Below are positions 1-8,636 of a stretch of 35,439 nt of DNA, one piece after another. The stretch comes from Spirochaeta sp. LUC14_002_19_P3. GTDB lineage: Bacteria; Spirochaetota; Spirochaetia; DSM-2461. The translations under genes and the position numbers were made by a program. The stretch spans positions 1 through 35,439 of the forward strand of contig MUIB01000051.1 in assembly GCA_002084135.1 (NCBI GenBank), written 5' to 3'. Numbering within the stretch: position 1 is the first letter of the stretch; every line of letters begins with the position of its first letter. The notes beneath the pieces were generated by a model. That model saw only the letters and a program-made list of their open reading frames with translations, was not told the origin of the DNA and ran no database searches.

Positions 1-39
1 AGCCCTTGGAGCGCTTCTTATATATATAAGGAGTGCACA

Positions 40-969
40 ATGGGCAACAATAAAAACAAAACGCCGCAAGACACAGGGCAAGTTAAAAAGAGCATCGACC
101 ACGATTCCTTTTTCAAAAACATTATCAAGGATTATGGCGTCCAATTTCTTGAATGGCTATTCAAAGAACTCGTTGCCGTTCGGGGCGGTATAGTAAAGCA
201 TGAAGTGCTCAGCGAGGAGATGGGCCAAAACTTTCCCCTCTACGGAAAAATCCGTGCCGATGCGGTGGTAAAGTATACTTTCGCCAAGGGCGAACTCATT
301 CTGGTACTGTTTGAATTCAAATCCAAGAGCAGACAATTCGACATAGACAAGTACCTCTACTACTTCGCCCACCTGAACTATCGTTTCCCAAAGGTTCCCA
401 TTCTGCCGGTTGTGATATTCAGCGACAGGAAGAAACCACGCAATCCCCCTCCTACCGAGCTGAAAAAGGAATACTTTGGGAAAACATTTCTGCACTTCCA
501 ATATCATCCCGTCTACCTGAAAGACTACAAGGCGGCCGATTACACCAATCGAGATAGCGAGATGGATAGGCTACTGGCCTTCTTCATGGACAGGGGTGCA
601 TTGACACTTAGAACTATTTTTATGAATATTCTTAACTACTTCGGGAAGAAGAATGCTTCTGACAGGCTATTGAAATACTTACATGAGCTGGAATATAATT
701 TCATGAAGGAAGACAGCGCGGGATATGAATCATTTCATAAATCAGAAAAGGAGGACAAAATGTCTCAGTTATTTATCAGCGACATGGTACAGAAAGGCAT
801 AGAGCAAGGCATAGAGCAAGGGATAGAGCAAGGGATAGAGAAAGGCATGGAGAAAGGCATGGAGAGAGGTATTCATCAAACAGCAAAGAACCTCAGGGAT
901 ACAGGGATAAGCATGGACATTATCAGTAGAGCCACTGGTCTTACGATGAAAGAAATACAGAAGCTGTAA
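40..969 (+). CDS. Rpn family recombination-promoting nuclease / PD-(D/E)XK transposase-like protein
   Basis: This 309-residue protein resembles the Rpn/YhgA-like family (PD-(D/E)XK nuclease fold, also annotated as PDDEXK transposase), which is multicopy in spirochaetes. The N-terminal half carries a plausible nuclease core: Asp74 in IRADAVV, then Glu92-x-Lys94 in LFEFKSKS. The C-terminal part has a glycine/glutamate repeat (GIEQGIEQGIEKGMEKGMERG, about residues 252-276) encoded by a 12-bp DNA repeat, followed by a short helical tail (ISRATGLTMKEIQKL) often found at the end of these proteins. The ATG follows AAGGAG with suitable spacing. It is a lone gene followed by a decayed fragment of a paralogue. 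DNA cleavage is inferred from the family; the true cellular role of such proteins is unclear. Confidence 0.85.
   Translation: MGNNKNKTPQDTGQVKKSIDHDSFFKNIIKDYGVQFLEWLFKELVAVRGGIVKHEVLSEEMGQNFPLYGKIRADAVVKYTFAKGELILVLFEFKSKSRQFDIDKYLYYFAHLNYRFPKVPILPVVIFSDRKKPRNPPPTELKKEYFGKTFLHFQYHPVYLKDYKAADYTNRDSEMDRLLAFFMDRGALTLRTIFMNILNYFGKKNASDRLLKYLHELEYNFMKEDSAGYESFHKSEKEDKMSQLFISDMVQKGIEQGIEQGIEQGIEKGMEKGMERGIHQTAKNLRDTGISMDIISRATGLTMKEIQKL
793..864 (+). repeat. 12-bp tandem repeat inside the Rpn gene (6 units)
   Basis: Six contiguous 12-bp units of the form (C/A)AAGG(C/G)AT(A/G)GAG encode the GIEQ/GMEK repeats. Units 3 and 4 are identical to each other, as are units 5 and 6, which indicates slippage or unequal exchange. 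Because the unit is a multiple of three, copy-number change keeps the reading frame. Confidence 0.9.
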
Positions 970-1028
970 GATTATTAGTGGGTAGTGGCTAGTGATTAGT
1001 CTCGCCCGCGCTGATAGTATTGATTACT

Positions 1029-1078
1029 TTCGGAAAAATACTGTACACAGGCTATTGCAATGCATACAAGAGCTTTAG
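1029..1078 (+). pseudogene. decayed fragment of an Rpn-family paralogue
   Basis: The stretch translates as FGKNTVHRLLQCIQEL followed by a stop. It lines up with FGKKNASDRLLKYLHELE of the intact upstream gene, and the DNA is visibly similar (for example CAGGCTATTG is shared). No start codon or upstream part of the gene remains. It is best read as the relic of a second Rpn copy. Confidence 0.6.
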
Positions 1079-1243
1079 AATGCGGCTATATAGCGTCCTC
1101 ATTACCAGACATTCGTAAACTGTGTTAACATTTTCATGGTCTGGGCCGGAACTTCCAGGCTAAAACTTCAGATTAAAGGGCAGATCGACCAGATTTTTAT
1201 TTTGGGCCATGCTTGTAAATGAATTATGAGGCAATTCGCCCCC
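1079..1243. other. intergenic sequence with no recognisable gene
   Basis: Between the Rpn relic and the infA promoter I see no ORF with a ribosome binding site and no strong hairpin. It is probably further decayed remnant sequence. Confidence 0.4.
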
Positions 1244-1272
1244 TTGACAGAAATAGTCATGTATTATAGCAT
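1244..1272 (+). promoter_or_regulatory. sigma-70 promoter of infA
   Basis: A perfect -35 TTGACA (1244-1249) is followed after 17 bp by TAGCAT (1267-1272, 4 of 6 to consensus), about 33 bp upstream of the infA start. Confidence 0.6.
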
Positions 1273-1304
1273 TGAATTTGGAACAAGAATAAGGAGGCCC
1301 CTTC

Positions 1305-1520
1305 TTGAAGGAAGAAGCCATTGAGGTGGAAGGTATTGTCAAAGAATCGTTGCCCAACACCATGTTTCGCGTTGAGTTAAAAGCTGGTCATTTAATTCTC
1401 GCCTATCTATCCGGGCGAATGCGCAAGCATTATATCCGCATCGTACCAGGAGATAGGGTAAAAGTAGAACTTTCCCCCTACGATCTCACCCGAGGGCGCA
1501 TAGTGCGTCGGGAACGGTGA
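1305..1520 (+). CDS. infA: translation initiation factor IF-1
   Basis: This is a 71-residue, single OB-fold protein with the highly conserved IF-1 signature: [17 protein letters not shown] near the N terminus, then [20 protein letters not shown] and [12 protein letters not shown]-1 binds the A site of the 30S subunit with IF-2 and IF-3 during initiation. Length is as usual for the family. The start is a TTG; a strong AAGGAGG (1291-1297) lies 7 bases upstream, and the residues that follow match the family N terminus (KEEAIEVEG), so this start is well supported. The gene is monocistronic here, with its own promoter, and faces the tRNA pair on the other strand. Confidence 0.96.
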   Translation: MKEEAIEVEGIVKESLPNTMFRVELKAGHLILAYLSGRMRKHYIRIVPGDRVKVELSPYDLTRGRIVRRER

Positions 1521-1624
1521 GAAGGTCAATGGCTATCAGTTAATTTCTAACAGGCAAAGAGGCTAGAAAATACCGCAGGCAATCTGCATCAATCCTTCAG
1601 GGATGCCAGTCAATTCCCTCAATT

Positions 1625-1698
1625 CGCGTCCTGCAGGATTCGAACCTGCGACCTACGGGTTCGAAGCCCGGTACTCTATCCAGCTGAGCTAAGGACGC
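1625..1698 (-). tRNA. tRNA-Arg (anticodon TCG)
   Basis: Read on the minus strand it folds with acceptor GCGTCCT/AGGACGC, discriminator G, D arm AGCTCAGCTGGATAGAG, anticodon loop CTTCGAA (anticodon TCG, reading CGA) and T arm GCAGGTTCGAATCCTGC. The outer anticodon-stem pair looks mismatched (C-U). No CCA is encoded. It lies 7 bp downstream of tRNA-His and is probably co-transcribed with it. Confidence 0.93.
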
Positions 1699-1705
1699 CC
1701 AAAAG

Positions 1706-1778
1706 GGTGGATGACGGGATTTGAACCCGCGACAACCAGAACCACAATCTGGTGCTCTACCACTGAACTACATCCACC
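1706..1778 (-). tRNA. tRNA-His (anticodon GTG)
   Basis: Minus-strand cloverleaf with acceptor GTGGATG/CATCCAC, anticodon loop TTGTGGT (anticodon GTG) and T arm GCGGGTTCAAATCCCGT. An extra 5' G (position -1) can pair with discriminator C73, the tRNA-His identity element read by HisRS. No CCA is encoded. Confidence 0.95.
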
Positions 1779-1790
1779 ACGGTTTTATGA

Positions 1791-1819
1791 TTTGTACACT
1801 TCTATAGATTGTCTGTCAA
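1791..1819 (-). promoter_or_regulatory. promoter of the tRNA-His/tRNA-Arg unit
   Basis: On the minus strand a perfect TTGACA (1814-1819) is followed by a 17-bp spacer and TACAAA (1791-1796). The predicted start of transcription falls a few bases before the tRNA-His 5' end. Confidence 0.65.
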
Positions 1820-2119
1820 GAGCTTTTTTGGAAGATTGCAACGGTTGCTGCTCTTATCCCCAGAGTAAACCGGACTTACTCCAATGCACATAACCGTAGA
1901 TGCCTATCCATGTCCAAAAATGAAATATTTCGCTTGCGATTTTAATCATTGATACAAAAATCCAGGAAACCGACTTTGCTTGAGCATGAATAGCGGTGAA
2001 ATTCGAACCTTAAGCCTGAATCTGTCTTAATGTAATTATTTTTCCTAAAAACAAATAATTTATTTTAACAAGCGAAAAACTGCTACTATGTTTTATTGTG
2101 TTAATGCAATAAAATCTTC
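1820..2119. other. AT-rich intergenic region
   Basis: No supported gene lies here. The only structure I see is an AT-rich inverted repeat at 2091-2114 (TTTTATTG, 8-base loop, CAATAAAA), just upstream of the next promoter. It could be an operator or simply a weak hairpin. Confidence 0.4.
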
Positions 2120-2150
2120 TTGACTTTTATCCCGATATTTCCCATATTAT
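2120..2150 (+). promoter_or_regulatory. possible promoter of the beta-propeller lipoprotein gene
   Basis: TTGACT (2120-2125) is followed after 19 bp by TATTAT (2145-2150). The spacer is long and the Shine-Dalgarno (AGAGGAG, 2155-2161) follows almost at once, so the leader would be very short. Confidence 0.35.
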
Positions 2151-2169
2151 ACTCAGAGGAGAGTAAATC

Positions 2170-3411
2170 ATGAAAAAAATGCAATTTTTCACCCATAAAA
2201 ATGGGCTTTTCGGATGTATGGCAGGAATAGTTCTGCTGATCGTGGGATTAACCGACTGTTCGCAGGGAGATAACCCCACTCCCTCTGCCTTTTCTGCCGT
2301 TTTTAAGGATGGAACCGGAGGGGTTGATGGGCTTGATGCTGCCCAATCTGTGGCTGTAAGTAAGGATGGGAAAAATGTCTATGTAACAGGAGGCTTGGAT
2401 AATGCCTTGGCGGTATTTACCCGCGATACCAGCACCGGGTCCCTTACCTATTCTACTGTTTTTAAGGATGGAACTGGGGGAGTTGATGGGCTGGGTGATG
2501 CTGTTTTTGTGACTGTAAGCCAGGATGGGAAAAATGTCTATGTGGCAGGTTATGGTGAAAATGCCCTGGCGGTGTTTAATCGTGATACCAGCACCGGGGA
2601 ACTTACGTATTCTGCTGTAATCAAGGATAACGATGCCCTTACAGGTGGAGGAAATGTTGATGGGCTAGAGGGTGCTACTGCTGTGGCTGTAAGCCAGGAT
2701 GGGAAAAATGTTTATGTGGCAGGTAGAAGCGATAGAGCCTTGGCGGTGTTTACACGCGATACCACCGGAGCCCTTACCTTTTCTACTGTTTTTAAGGATG
2801 GAAGCGGAGGGGTTGATGGGATAAATGGTGCCAGTTCTGTGGTTGTAAGCGAGGATGGGAAAAATGTCTACGTGGCAGGTTCTGATGATAATGCCCTGGC
2901 GGTGTTTAATCGTGATACCAGCACCGGGGCCCTTACGTATTCTGCCGTAATCAAGGATAACGATGCCCTTACAGGCGGGGGAAATGTTGATGGGCTGGAG
3001 AGTGCCCGATCTTTGACTATAAGCCAGGATGGGAAAAATGTCTATGTGGCAGGATCCCTTGATAGTGCCTTGGCGGTGTTTAATCGCGATACCAGCACCG
3101 GGGTCCTTACCTTTTCTACTGTTTTTAAGGATGGAACCGACGGGGTTGATGGGCTGGATGGTGCCTGGTCTGTGGCTGTAAGCGAAGATGGGGAAAATGT
3201 CTATGTGGCAGGATGGGAAGATAATGCCTTGGCGGTATTTACCCTCGATACCAGCACCGGTGCTCTTACGTTCTCTACTGTTTTTAAGGATGGAACCGGA
3301 GGAGTTGATGGGCTATTTCGTGCTTCTTCTGTGGCAGTAAGCAAGGATGGAAAAAATAGCTATGTAACAGGTTATTTGGATGATGCTGTGGCTGTATTTA
3401 CATGGAAATAG
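2170..3411 (+). CDS. lipoprotein with seven-bladed YVTN-type beta-propeller
   Basis: A 413-residue exported protein. The N terminus has a basic segment, a hydrophobic core (GCMAGIVLLIVGL) and a Cys at residue 30 after LTD, a relaxed lipobox of the kind tolerated in spirochaetes. The rest is seven repeats of about 51-57 residues, each with VFKDGTGGVDGL, then SVAVSxDGKNVYVAG, then ALAVFxRDTSTGxLT. The NVYVAG/NVYVTG core matches the YVTN beta-propeller/lactonase-like fold. Repeats 3 and 5 carry a longer insert (NDALTGGGNVDGL). The last repeat ends at AVFTWK. The ATG follows AGAGGAG. Surface or periplasmic binding is likely; no enzymatic residues are evident and no specific ligand can be inferred. 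The DNA repeats point to recent blade duplication. Confidence 0.85.
   Translation: MKKMQFFTHKNGLFGCMAGIVLLIVGLTDCSQGDNPTPSAFSAVFKDGTGGVDGLDAAQSVAVSKDGKNVYVTGGLDNALAVFTRDTSTGSLTYSTVFKDGTGGVDGLGDAVFVTVSQDGKNVYVAGYGENALAVFNRDTSTGELTYSAVIKDNDALTGGGNVDGLEGATAVAVSQDGKNVYVAGRSDRALAVFTRDTTGALTFSTVFKDGSGGVDGINGASSVVVSEDGKNVYVAGSDDNALAVFNRDTSTGALTYSAVIKDNDALTGGGNVDGLESARSLTISQDGKNVYVAGSLDSALAVFNRDTSTGVLTFSTVFKDGTDGVDGLDGAWSVAVSEDGENVYVAGWEDNALAVFTLDTSTGALTFSTVFKDGTGGVDGLFRASSVAVSKDGKNSYVTGYLDDAVAVFTWK
2561..3000 (+). repeat. 330-bp offset duplication of two propeller blades
   Basis: The segment from about 2561 recurs at about 2891 with only a handful of differences over roughly 100 bp (for example GGCGGTGTTTAATCGTGATA and AATCAAGGATAACGATGCCC in both). 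The offset of 330 bp is 110 codons, i.e. two blades. Confidence 0.8.
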
Positions 3412-3453
3412 CTGCTGCCAAACATAGCCCAAAGGTGTAAAAGTCTATAAAAT

Positions 3454-3472
3454 GGGCGGTTACAAACCGCCC
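3454..3472 (+). terminator. GC-rich hairpin after the propeller gene
   Basis: GGGCGGTT-ACA-AACCGCCC is a perfect 8-bp stem with a 3-base loop, 43 bp past the stop codon. No T-run follows on the plus strand, so intrinsic termination is uncertain. It may instead be a small palindromic (REP-like) sequence. Confidence 0.5.
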
Positions 3473-3579
3473 CAACACTCAGCAGGCCAACACCAATTTT
3501 ATTCCCAAACGCGGGTATGCAATTCACAGAGAATGAATTATCCTTAATACACCAGGCATGGCGGACCCTACTGATAATG

Positions 3580-3597
3580 TTTTTTTTAGAGGTGCCC
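3580..3597. mobile_element. solo terminal repeat of the miniature element family
   Basis: GTTTTTTTAGAGGTGCCC matches the right terminus (GGTTTTTAGAGGTGCCC) of the full copies at 11565-11724 and 20636-20796. I find no partner terminus upstream, so this is a remnant. Confidence 0.55.
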
Positions 3598-3655
3598 TTA
3601 ACTTTAACTGGACATCCAAAATGAATTCCGATAGAATCCACAACAGGAGGAACAA

Positions 3656-4264
3656 ATGACGGCATCATGTACAAAGATGAAATATCTTGTTTTCACTGTT
3701 ATTTTACTTACTGTAATCCCCGCGCTGTTTATTGGTTGCGGGTATAACCGCATGGTTACCTACGAAGAAGGGGTAACTTCGGCCTGGGCTCAGGTAGAAA
3801 ACGTTTACCAACGGCGGATGGATCTTATTCCCAACCTGGTGGAAACCGTTAAGGGCTATGCCGCCCATGAGCAGGAAACCCTTACAGCCCTTACCGAGGC
3901 ACGCAGCCGAGCTGGGGGAGTTATGAATATTGATGAAAATCTTCTCAACAATCCCGAAGCCTTCGCCCGTTTTCAGCAGGCTCAAAACGGCTTGGGTGCC
4001 GCGCTTCAGCGCTTACTGGTGGTAACCGAAAACTATCCAGACCTGAAAGCCAACCAGAATTTTCTGGCCTTGCAGGATCAGCTTGAAGGCACCGAAAACA
4101 GAATTACGGTGGAACGCAAACGCTTTAACGATGCGGTAAGGAATTATAACACCTATATCCGCCGCTTTCCCCAGGCCATAACGGCCCGTATAACCGGCTT
4201 TGAAAGCAAGCCCTATTTTGAAGCAGCCGATGGAGCCGAAACCGCCCCAAAGGTGGAATTCTAA
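3656..4264 (+). CDS. LemA family protein
   Basis: A 202-residue LemA-family protein. After a hydrophobic N-terminal segment ending in FIGC (a possible lipobox, Cys28), it has the family hallmark: NRMVTYEEGVTSAWAQVENVYQRRMDLIPNLVETVKGYAAHE, then TLTALTEARS, and later LKANQNFLALQDQLEGTENRITVERKRFNDAVRNYN. LemA proteins are membrane-anchored four-helix bundles of uncertain role, frequently encoded beside TPM-domain proteins, as here. The ATG follows CAGGAGG at good spacing; a later Met (residue 8) lacks such a site. The stop overlaps the next start by one base (TAATG), so the two are translationally coupled. Confidence 0.93.
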   Translation: MTASCTKMKYLVFTVILLTVIPALFIGCGYNRMVTYEEGVTSAWAQVENVYQRRMDLIPNLVETVKGYAAHEQETLTALTEARSRAGGVMNIDENLLNNPEAFARFQQAQNGLGAALQRLLVVTENYPDLKANQNFLALQDQLEGTENRITVERKRFNDAVRNYNTYIRRFPQAITARITGFESKPYFEAADGAETAPKVEF

Positions 4265-4938
4265 TGGCTTTTCTCAAACCTGAAGGACGAGAACGGATAG
4301 GACGCTGCATTGAAAAAGCGGAAAAAAATACAAGCGGGGAAATTGCAACGGCCATTATACCCGAAAGCGATGATTATAAAGACCGGGAACTGCTGGCGGC
4401 CATTGTCTGCGGGGTAATAGCTTATATTCTGCTGGTTATCTTCTCCGATCCTTTTGCGCGGCTGCTCGACAAATGGAGCTGGTTCGATTCCCCGCGGCTT
4501 CTTCCCTTGTCCATGCTCACGGTTACCCTGCTTACCGGCTCTCTGAGCTATGCGCTGGCGCAGATTCCGGCACTGGACAGACTCATTGTTGGCAGGCGTG
4601 TTATGGCCGAAGCCGTCCGCAATCGGGCGCTGCGGCACTTTGTGGAAAGCGCCGTTTACGACACCATCGACCGCACCGGCGTACTCCTGTTTATTTCGGT
4701 GCTGGAACGTCGGGTGGAGCTAATCGCCGACAAGGGCATAAGCGCGAAGGTGGATAATGCGGCCTGGGAGTCCATTGTTGGCACTCTGGTGAAGGGCATT
4801 CAAGAGAAGCGCATAGTGGAGGCCCTGGAAGAGGCCATAGCAAGCATAGGTGCCATTCTCGCCGAACATGTCCCGCCCCGCCCCAGCACGGTGAATGAAC
4901 TGAGCAACCTTCCCGCCGATCTGGAAAAGGGGAGCTGA
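4264..4938 (+). CDS. TPM-domain (YgcG-like) membrane protein, no signal peptide
   Basis: A 224-residue protein related to the TPM (formerly DUF477) domain. The N-terminal segment (RIGRCIEKAEKNTSGEIATAII) and the C-terminal half (YDTIDRTGVLLFISVLERRVELIADKGISAKV) match the two halves of the fold, and a hydrophobic region with two likely transmembrane helices (about residues 43-60 and 80-100) separates them. This arrangement suggests the domain is cytosolic, unlike the next gene product, which is exported. It begins on the last base of the lemA stop and ends two bases before the third gene. LemA plus TPM proteins are a recurrent operon of unknown biochemical function. The second TPM half contains the VLLF(I/V)S-type strand seen also in the downstream protein. 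Confidence 0.85.
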   Translation: MAFLKPEGRERIGRCIEKAEKNTSGEIATAIIPESDDYKDRELLAAIVCGVIAYILLVIFSDPFARLLDKWSWFDSPRLLPLSMLTVTLLTGSLSYALAQIPALDRLIVGRRVMAEAVRNRALRHFVESAVYDTIDRTGVLLFISVLERRVELIADKGISAKVDNAAWESIVGTLVKGIQEKRIVEALEEAIASIGAILAEHVPPRPSTVNELSNLPADLEKGS

Positions 4939-4940
4939 AA

Positions 4941-5726
4941 ATGAAAAAATTATGTTTTCTGGCCATTTTTTTTATGCTGACCTTTTCCACCGCACTCAGT
5001 GCCCTCAAGGTGCCTCAACTAACCGGCCATGTAAACGACTACGCGAACCTTTTGTCCGCTTCCGCTTCCTCCCAGGCGGAATCCTACCTCAGTGCCATTG
5101 ATAGATCCGGCATCGCTCAAATTGCCCTGCTCAGCATCCCTTCCCTGGAAGGGGAATCCCTAGGGGCTTTTTCCATTCAGGTTACCGATGAGTGGGCCCT
5201 GGGACAGGGGGAAAAAGCCAATGGCGTTCTCCTTCTGGTATCCCTGGAGGATAAAAAAATCCGTATCGAAGTGGGCTACGATTTGGAAGGAATTCTTACC
5301 GATGCCATAAGCGGCTACATTATCCGCACCGCCATTGTTCCGCAGTTCAAATCCGGGAACTATGAAGCGGGCATTCTCAGCGGTATTGAGGCCATTGGCA
5401 AACTTGTAACTGGCGAGGCCGAAATTTCCCCCCAGCAGGTAGAACAATCCAGCGCCCGGAGCGGGGGAGGATTTTCGCCGATATTTCTAATATTTTTCCT
5501 TCTTATTTTCCTCCTTACCCGGATGGGCAGTTATCGCAGCTATCGGCGGCGGGGAATTTCTCCGGGAACGGCCTTGTTCATGGGAATGCTCATGGGAGCC
5601 GGGAGCCGAGGCGGCTATCGAAGCGGGGGCTTTGGCTCTTCGGGAGGAAGTTTCGGCGGCGGATTCAGCGGAGGCTTTAGCGGCGGCGGCGGATTCGGCG
5701 GCGGCGGTGCCAGCGGAGGCTGGTAA
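4941..5726 (+). CDS. exported TPM-domain protein with glycine-rich tail (YgcG-like)
   Basis: A 261-residue protein with a clear signal peptide (KKLCFLAIFFMLTFSTALSA), then a TPM domain: VPQLTGHVNDYANLLS at its start, IAQIALLSIPSLEGES, then ANGVLLLVSLEDKKIRIEVGYDLEGILTDAISG. A transmembrane helix (FLIFFLLIFLL, about residues 177-190) follows, and the protein ends in a Gly/Ser-rich tail (GGFGGGGASGGW) typical of this family. The TPM domain should therefore lie outside the cytoplasmic membrane. A GGGG-type ribosome site overlaps the end of the preceding gene, two bases upstream, so lemA and the two TPM genes form one operon. The family has been linked to phosphatase activity in a plant homologue and to photosystem repair, but the bacterial role is not established. 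Confidence 0.92.
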   Translation: MKKLCFLAIFFMLTFSTALSALKVPQLTGHVNDYANLLSASASSQAESYLSAIDRSGIAQIALLSIPSLEGESLGAFSIQVTDEWALGQGEKANGVLLLVSLEDKKIRIEVGYDLEGILTDAISGYIIRTAIVPQFKSGNYEAGILSGIEAIGKLVTGEAEISPQQVEQSSARSGGGFSPIFLIFFLLIFLLTRMGSYRSYRRRGISPGTALFMGMLMGAGSRGGYRSGGFGSSGGSFGGGFSGGFSGGGGFGGGGASGGW

Positions 5727-5891
5727 ACTTCGGCAATAAAATACACGGCGCGGGAAGAACCATGGGGAAAAGTATGTACCTGTGGGCGCCAGAGGTCATG
5801 CAAAACAATAATATCCTCAGGGCACCTCATCCTTCTTTTGGGGTTCTGCCGTTCCGGTATTTCCGGCACAGTTCCAGCATGTTAGTTGCCG

Positions 5892-5920
5892 TTTACTGGT
5901 AAATTTTGTTATTTTAAGAT
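5892..5920 (+). promoter_or_regulatory. possible promoter of clpB
   Basis: TTTACT (5892-5897), 17-bp spacer, TAAGAT (5915-5920), 28 bp before the start. Both hexamers are 4 of 6. I see no CIRCE-type inverted repeat in the 220-bp gap, so HrcA control is not supported here. Confidence 0.35.
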
Positions 5921-5947
5921 AAACTCAAGAACGATGGGAGGAATCCA

Positions 5948-8518
5948 TTGGATAAATTTACCATAAAAAGCCGCGAAGCTCTGGAAGCCGCCGGAAAAAT
6001 AGCCGGGGACAGCGGCCATGCGCAGCTTGATATCGATCATATACTTACCGCTTTGGTGCGGCAGGAAGATGGAATTGTACCCCATCTGCTATCTCGTTTG
6101 GGCATTGCCTCGGGACAGCTTGACAAGGAATTGCAGGCCCTGCTCGATGCCAGGCCTCGCGCTTACGGCGATACCGTGCAGATTAAACTCACGTCCAGAG
6201 GGGCCGCCGTTCTCAAAGCCGCCGAAAAGGAAGCCGACAAGCTCAAGGATGAATATGTTTCCGTTGAGCACTTACTCCTGGCCATTGCCGATTCCCAAAC
6301 ACCCGCGGGGGAGCTTCTTAACAAACTCGGCGCAGGCCGCGGCTCCATACTGCACGCCCTCAAAGAGCTACGCGGAGGCCGGCGGGTAAGCGATGAAGAC
6401 CCGGAGGGCAAGTTCCGTGCGCTGGAAAAGTACACCATTAACCTTACCCAGCGGGCGCGTCAGGGCAAGCTCGACCCCGTAATAGGCCGCGACAGCGAGG
6501 TGCGCCGGGTTATGCAGGTGCTCAGCCGCCGCACCAAGAACAACCCCGTGCTCATCGGCGAGCCCGGCACCGGCAAAACCGCCATTGTAGAGGGGCTGGC
6601 CTCGCGCATCGTGGAAGGCGATGTGCCCGATTCCCTAAGGGGCAAGCAGCTTTTGGCACTGGACATGGGCGCTCTGGTAGCCGGTGCCAAATACCGGGGC
6701 GAGTTTGAGGAACGTCTCAAAGGGGTAATTCAGGATGTTTCCGCCTCGGACGGCAAAATTGTTCTGTTCATCGATGAACTTCATACCGTTATGGGTGCCG
6801 GGGCCTCCGAAGGCGGTACCGATGCCTCCAACCTGCTCAAGCCCGCCCTGGCACGGGGTGAACTGCACACCATCGGTGCCACTACCCTCGACGAATACCG
6901 CAAGCACATCGAAAAAGATGCCGCCTTTGAACGGCGTTTCCAGCAGGTGTTGGTAAGCGAACCCTCTGTCGAAGACACCGTGGCCATCCTGCGCGGCCTA
7001 AGGGAGCGCTATGAAGTCCATCACGGCGTGCGCATCCGCGACGAGGCCCTTATATCGGCCGCGTCCCTCTCCGACCGCTACATTACCAGCCGCTTCCTGC
7101 CGGACAAGGCCATTGATTTGGTGGACGAAGCAGCCAGCCGCCTGAAGATGGAAATAGAAAGCCAGCCAGTGGAGCTGGACACCCTGGAGCGGAAAATCCT
7201 CCAGCTTAAAATTGAAAAACAGTCGCTGGACCGCGAAACCGATCCGGCCTCCAAAACCCGCCTGGGCACGCTGGGACAGGAGCTGGCCGATCTGAGTGCC
7301 AAACGGGACGCTTTGAGAGCTCAATGGGAAAACGAAAAGGGTGCCATTGAGCAAATTCGCGTTATCAAGCAGAAAATCGAAGAGCTCAACGAACAGGCCG
7401 CGGTCGCCTCCCGCGACGGCAACCTCGCCTTAGCCGCAGAAATTCTCCACGGAAAGCTTCCGGAGGCGCAGAAAGACCTCGCTGAAAAAACGGAACAATT
7501 GAAATCCCACCAGGGCGAAAACAGTCTGTTAAGGGAGGAAATCGGCGAGGAAGACATTGCACGGGTGGTTTCAGCCTGGACAGGCATTCCGGTATCAAAG
7601 ATGATGGCCTCGGAGCGGGAAAAATACCTGGATCTGGAAAAAATTCTCAAGAAGCGGGTGGTAGGTCAGGAAACCGCGGTGAGTGCCGTAGCCAACGCCG
7701 TGCGCCGCAACCGCAGCGGTTTGGCCGATCCGGGGCGTCCTTTGGGATCATTTATATTCCTGGGCCCCACCGGGGTGGGTAAAACCGAACTGGCCCGCAC
7801 TCTGGCGGCCTTCCTTTTCGATGATGAGCGCGCCTTAACCCGTATTGACATGAGTGAATACATGGAAAAATTCGCCACTTCACGGCTGGTGGGTGCCCCG
7901 CCGGGCTATGTTGGCTACGAAGAGGGCGGCCAGCTTACTGAAGCCGTGCGGCGGCGGCCCTACTCGGTGGTGCTCTTCGATGAAATAGAAAAGGCCCACC
8001 CCGATGTGTTCGACCTGCTCCTTCAGCTTCTCGATGATGGCCGCCTTACGGACAGTCAGGGCCGGGTGGTAGACTTCCGCCACTCCATCATTATAATGAC
8101 CAGCAACCTCGGCTCGGAGGTAATTCTGGAAAAAGGTGTAAGCCCGGAAACCCGCGCCGTCCTGAACAGCCGTCTTAAAGGATCATTTAAACCCGAATTC
8201 CTGAACCGCGTAGACGAAATTATAATCTTCGATGCCTTGGCCGAGGAACAGCTCGGTGCCATCCTCGACATTCTTCTTGCCCAAACTGCCGCCCGCCTGA
8301 AGGAAAAGCACCTGAGTTTGGAATTCACTCCTGCCGCCAAGGCTCTCATTGCCCGCCGCGGCTACGATCCGGCCTTCGGTGCCCGCCCTCTCCGCCGCGC
8401 CATCCGCGATCTGGTAGAAAATTCCCTCGCCAAAATGCTCCTGGGAGGAAAATTCGCGGAAGGGGATAAAATAAAGGCCGATGCAGGGGAGGAAGGGCTG
8501 AAATTTTACAGAGGCTGA
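5948..8518 (+). CDS. clpB: ATP-dependent disaggregase ClpB
   Basis: An 856-residue Hsp100 chaperone, the usual length for ClpB. In order: Clp N-domain repeats (1-145), nucleotide-binding domain 1 with Walker A GEPGTGKT (about 204-211) and Walker B LFIDELH, a long coiled-coil middle domain (about 400-520, rich in E/K/Q), and nucleotide-binding domain 2 with GPTGVGKT (about 606-613), [10 protein letters not shown] and the C-terminal D2 small domain. The middle domain separates ClpB from ClpA and ClpX-type unfoldases, and no IGF-type ClpP loop is evident. ClpB works with DnaK to pull apart protein aggregates in the cytosol. The start is TTG, supported by GGGAGGA upstream and by the family N terminus ([11 protein letters not shown]). 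It appears monocistronic. Confidence 0.97.
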   Translation: MDKFTIKSREALEAAGKIAGDSGHAQLDIDHILTALVRQEDGIVPHLLSRLGIASGQLDKELQALLDARPRAYGDTVQIKLTSRGAAVLKAAEKEADKLKDEYVSVEHLLLAIADSQTPAGELLNKLGAGRGSILHALKELRGGRRVSDEDPEGKFRALEKYTINLTQRARQGKLDPVIGRDSEVRRVMQVLSRRTKNNPVLIGEPGTGKTAIVEGLASRIVEGDVPDSLRGKQLLALDMGALVAGAKYRGEFEERLKGVIQDVSASDGKIVLFIDELHTVMGAGASEGGTDASNLLKPALARGELHTIGATTLDEYRKHIEKDAAFERRFQQVLVSEPSVEDTVAILRGLRERYEVHHGVRIRDEALISAASLSDRYITSRFLPDKAIDLVDEAASRLKMEIESQPVELDTLERKILQLKIEKQSLDRETDPASKTRLGTLGQELADLSAKRDALRAQWENEKGAIEQIRVIKQKIEELNEQAAVASRDGNLALAAEILHGKLPEAQKDLAEKTEQLKSHQGENSLLREEIGEEDIARVVSAWTGIPVSKMMASEREKYLDLEKILKKRVVGQETAVSAVANAVRRNRSGLADPGRPLGSFIFLGPTGVGKTELARTLAAFLFDDERALTRIDMSEYMEKFATSRLVGAPPGYVGYEEGGQLTEAVRRRPYSVVLFDEIEKAHPDVFDLLLQLLDDGRLTDSQGRVVDFRHSIIIMTSNLGSEVILEKGVSPETRAVLNSRLKGSFKPEFLNRVDEIIIFDALAEEQLGAILDILLAQTAARLKEKHLSLEFTPAAKALIARRGYDPAFGARPLRRAIRDLVENSLAKMLLGGKFAEGDKIKADAGEEGLKFYRG

Positions 8519-8545
8519 ATGAGGCAGGTGTTGGAGGGGCAACCG

Positions 8546-8576
8546 GGCAAGGGCCAGGAATGATCTGCCCCTTGCC
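8546..8576. terminator. hairpin between convergent clpB and gapA
   Basis: GGCAAGGG and CCCTTGCC form an 8-bp stem around a 15-base loop, between two genes that end facing each other. There is no T-run in either direction, so function as a bidirectional terminator is an inference from position. Confidence 0.45.
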
Positions 8577-8636
8577 TGTGAGCTGCTGATGCAGTCCCTC
8601 TGAAATTCACAAAGGAATTCCTGGAGGGAGCTGTTA

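Noticed and set aside
1711-1893. 60-residue ORF MTGFEPATTRTTIWCST
   Set aside because: It is a translation across the tRNA-His gene, a common artefact.
5727-5947. Possible CIRCE or heat-shock operator before clpB
   Set aside because: No TTAGCACTC-type inverted repeat is present in the gap.
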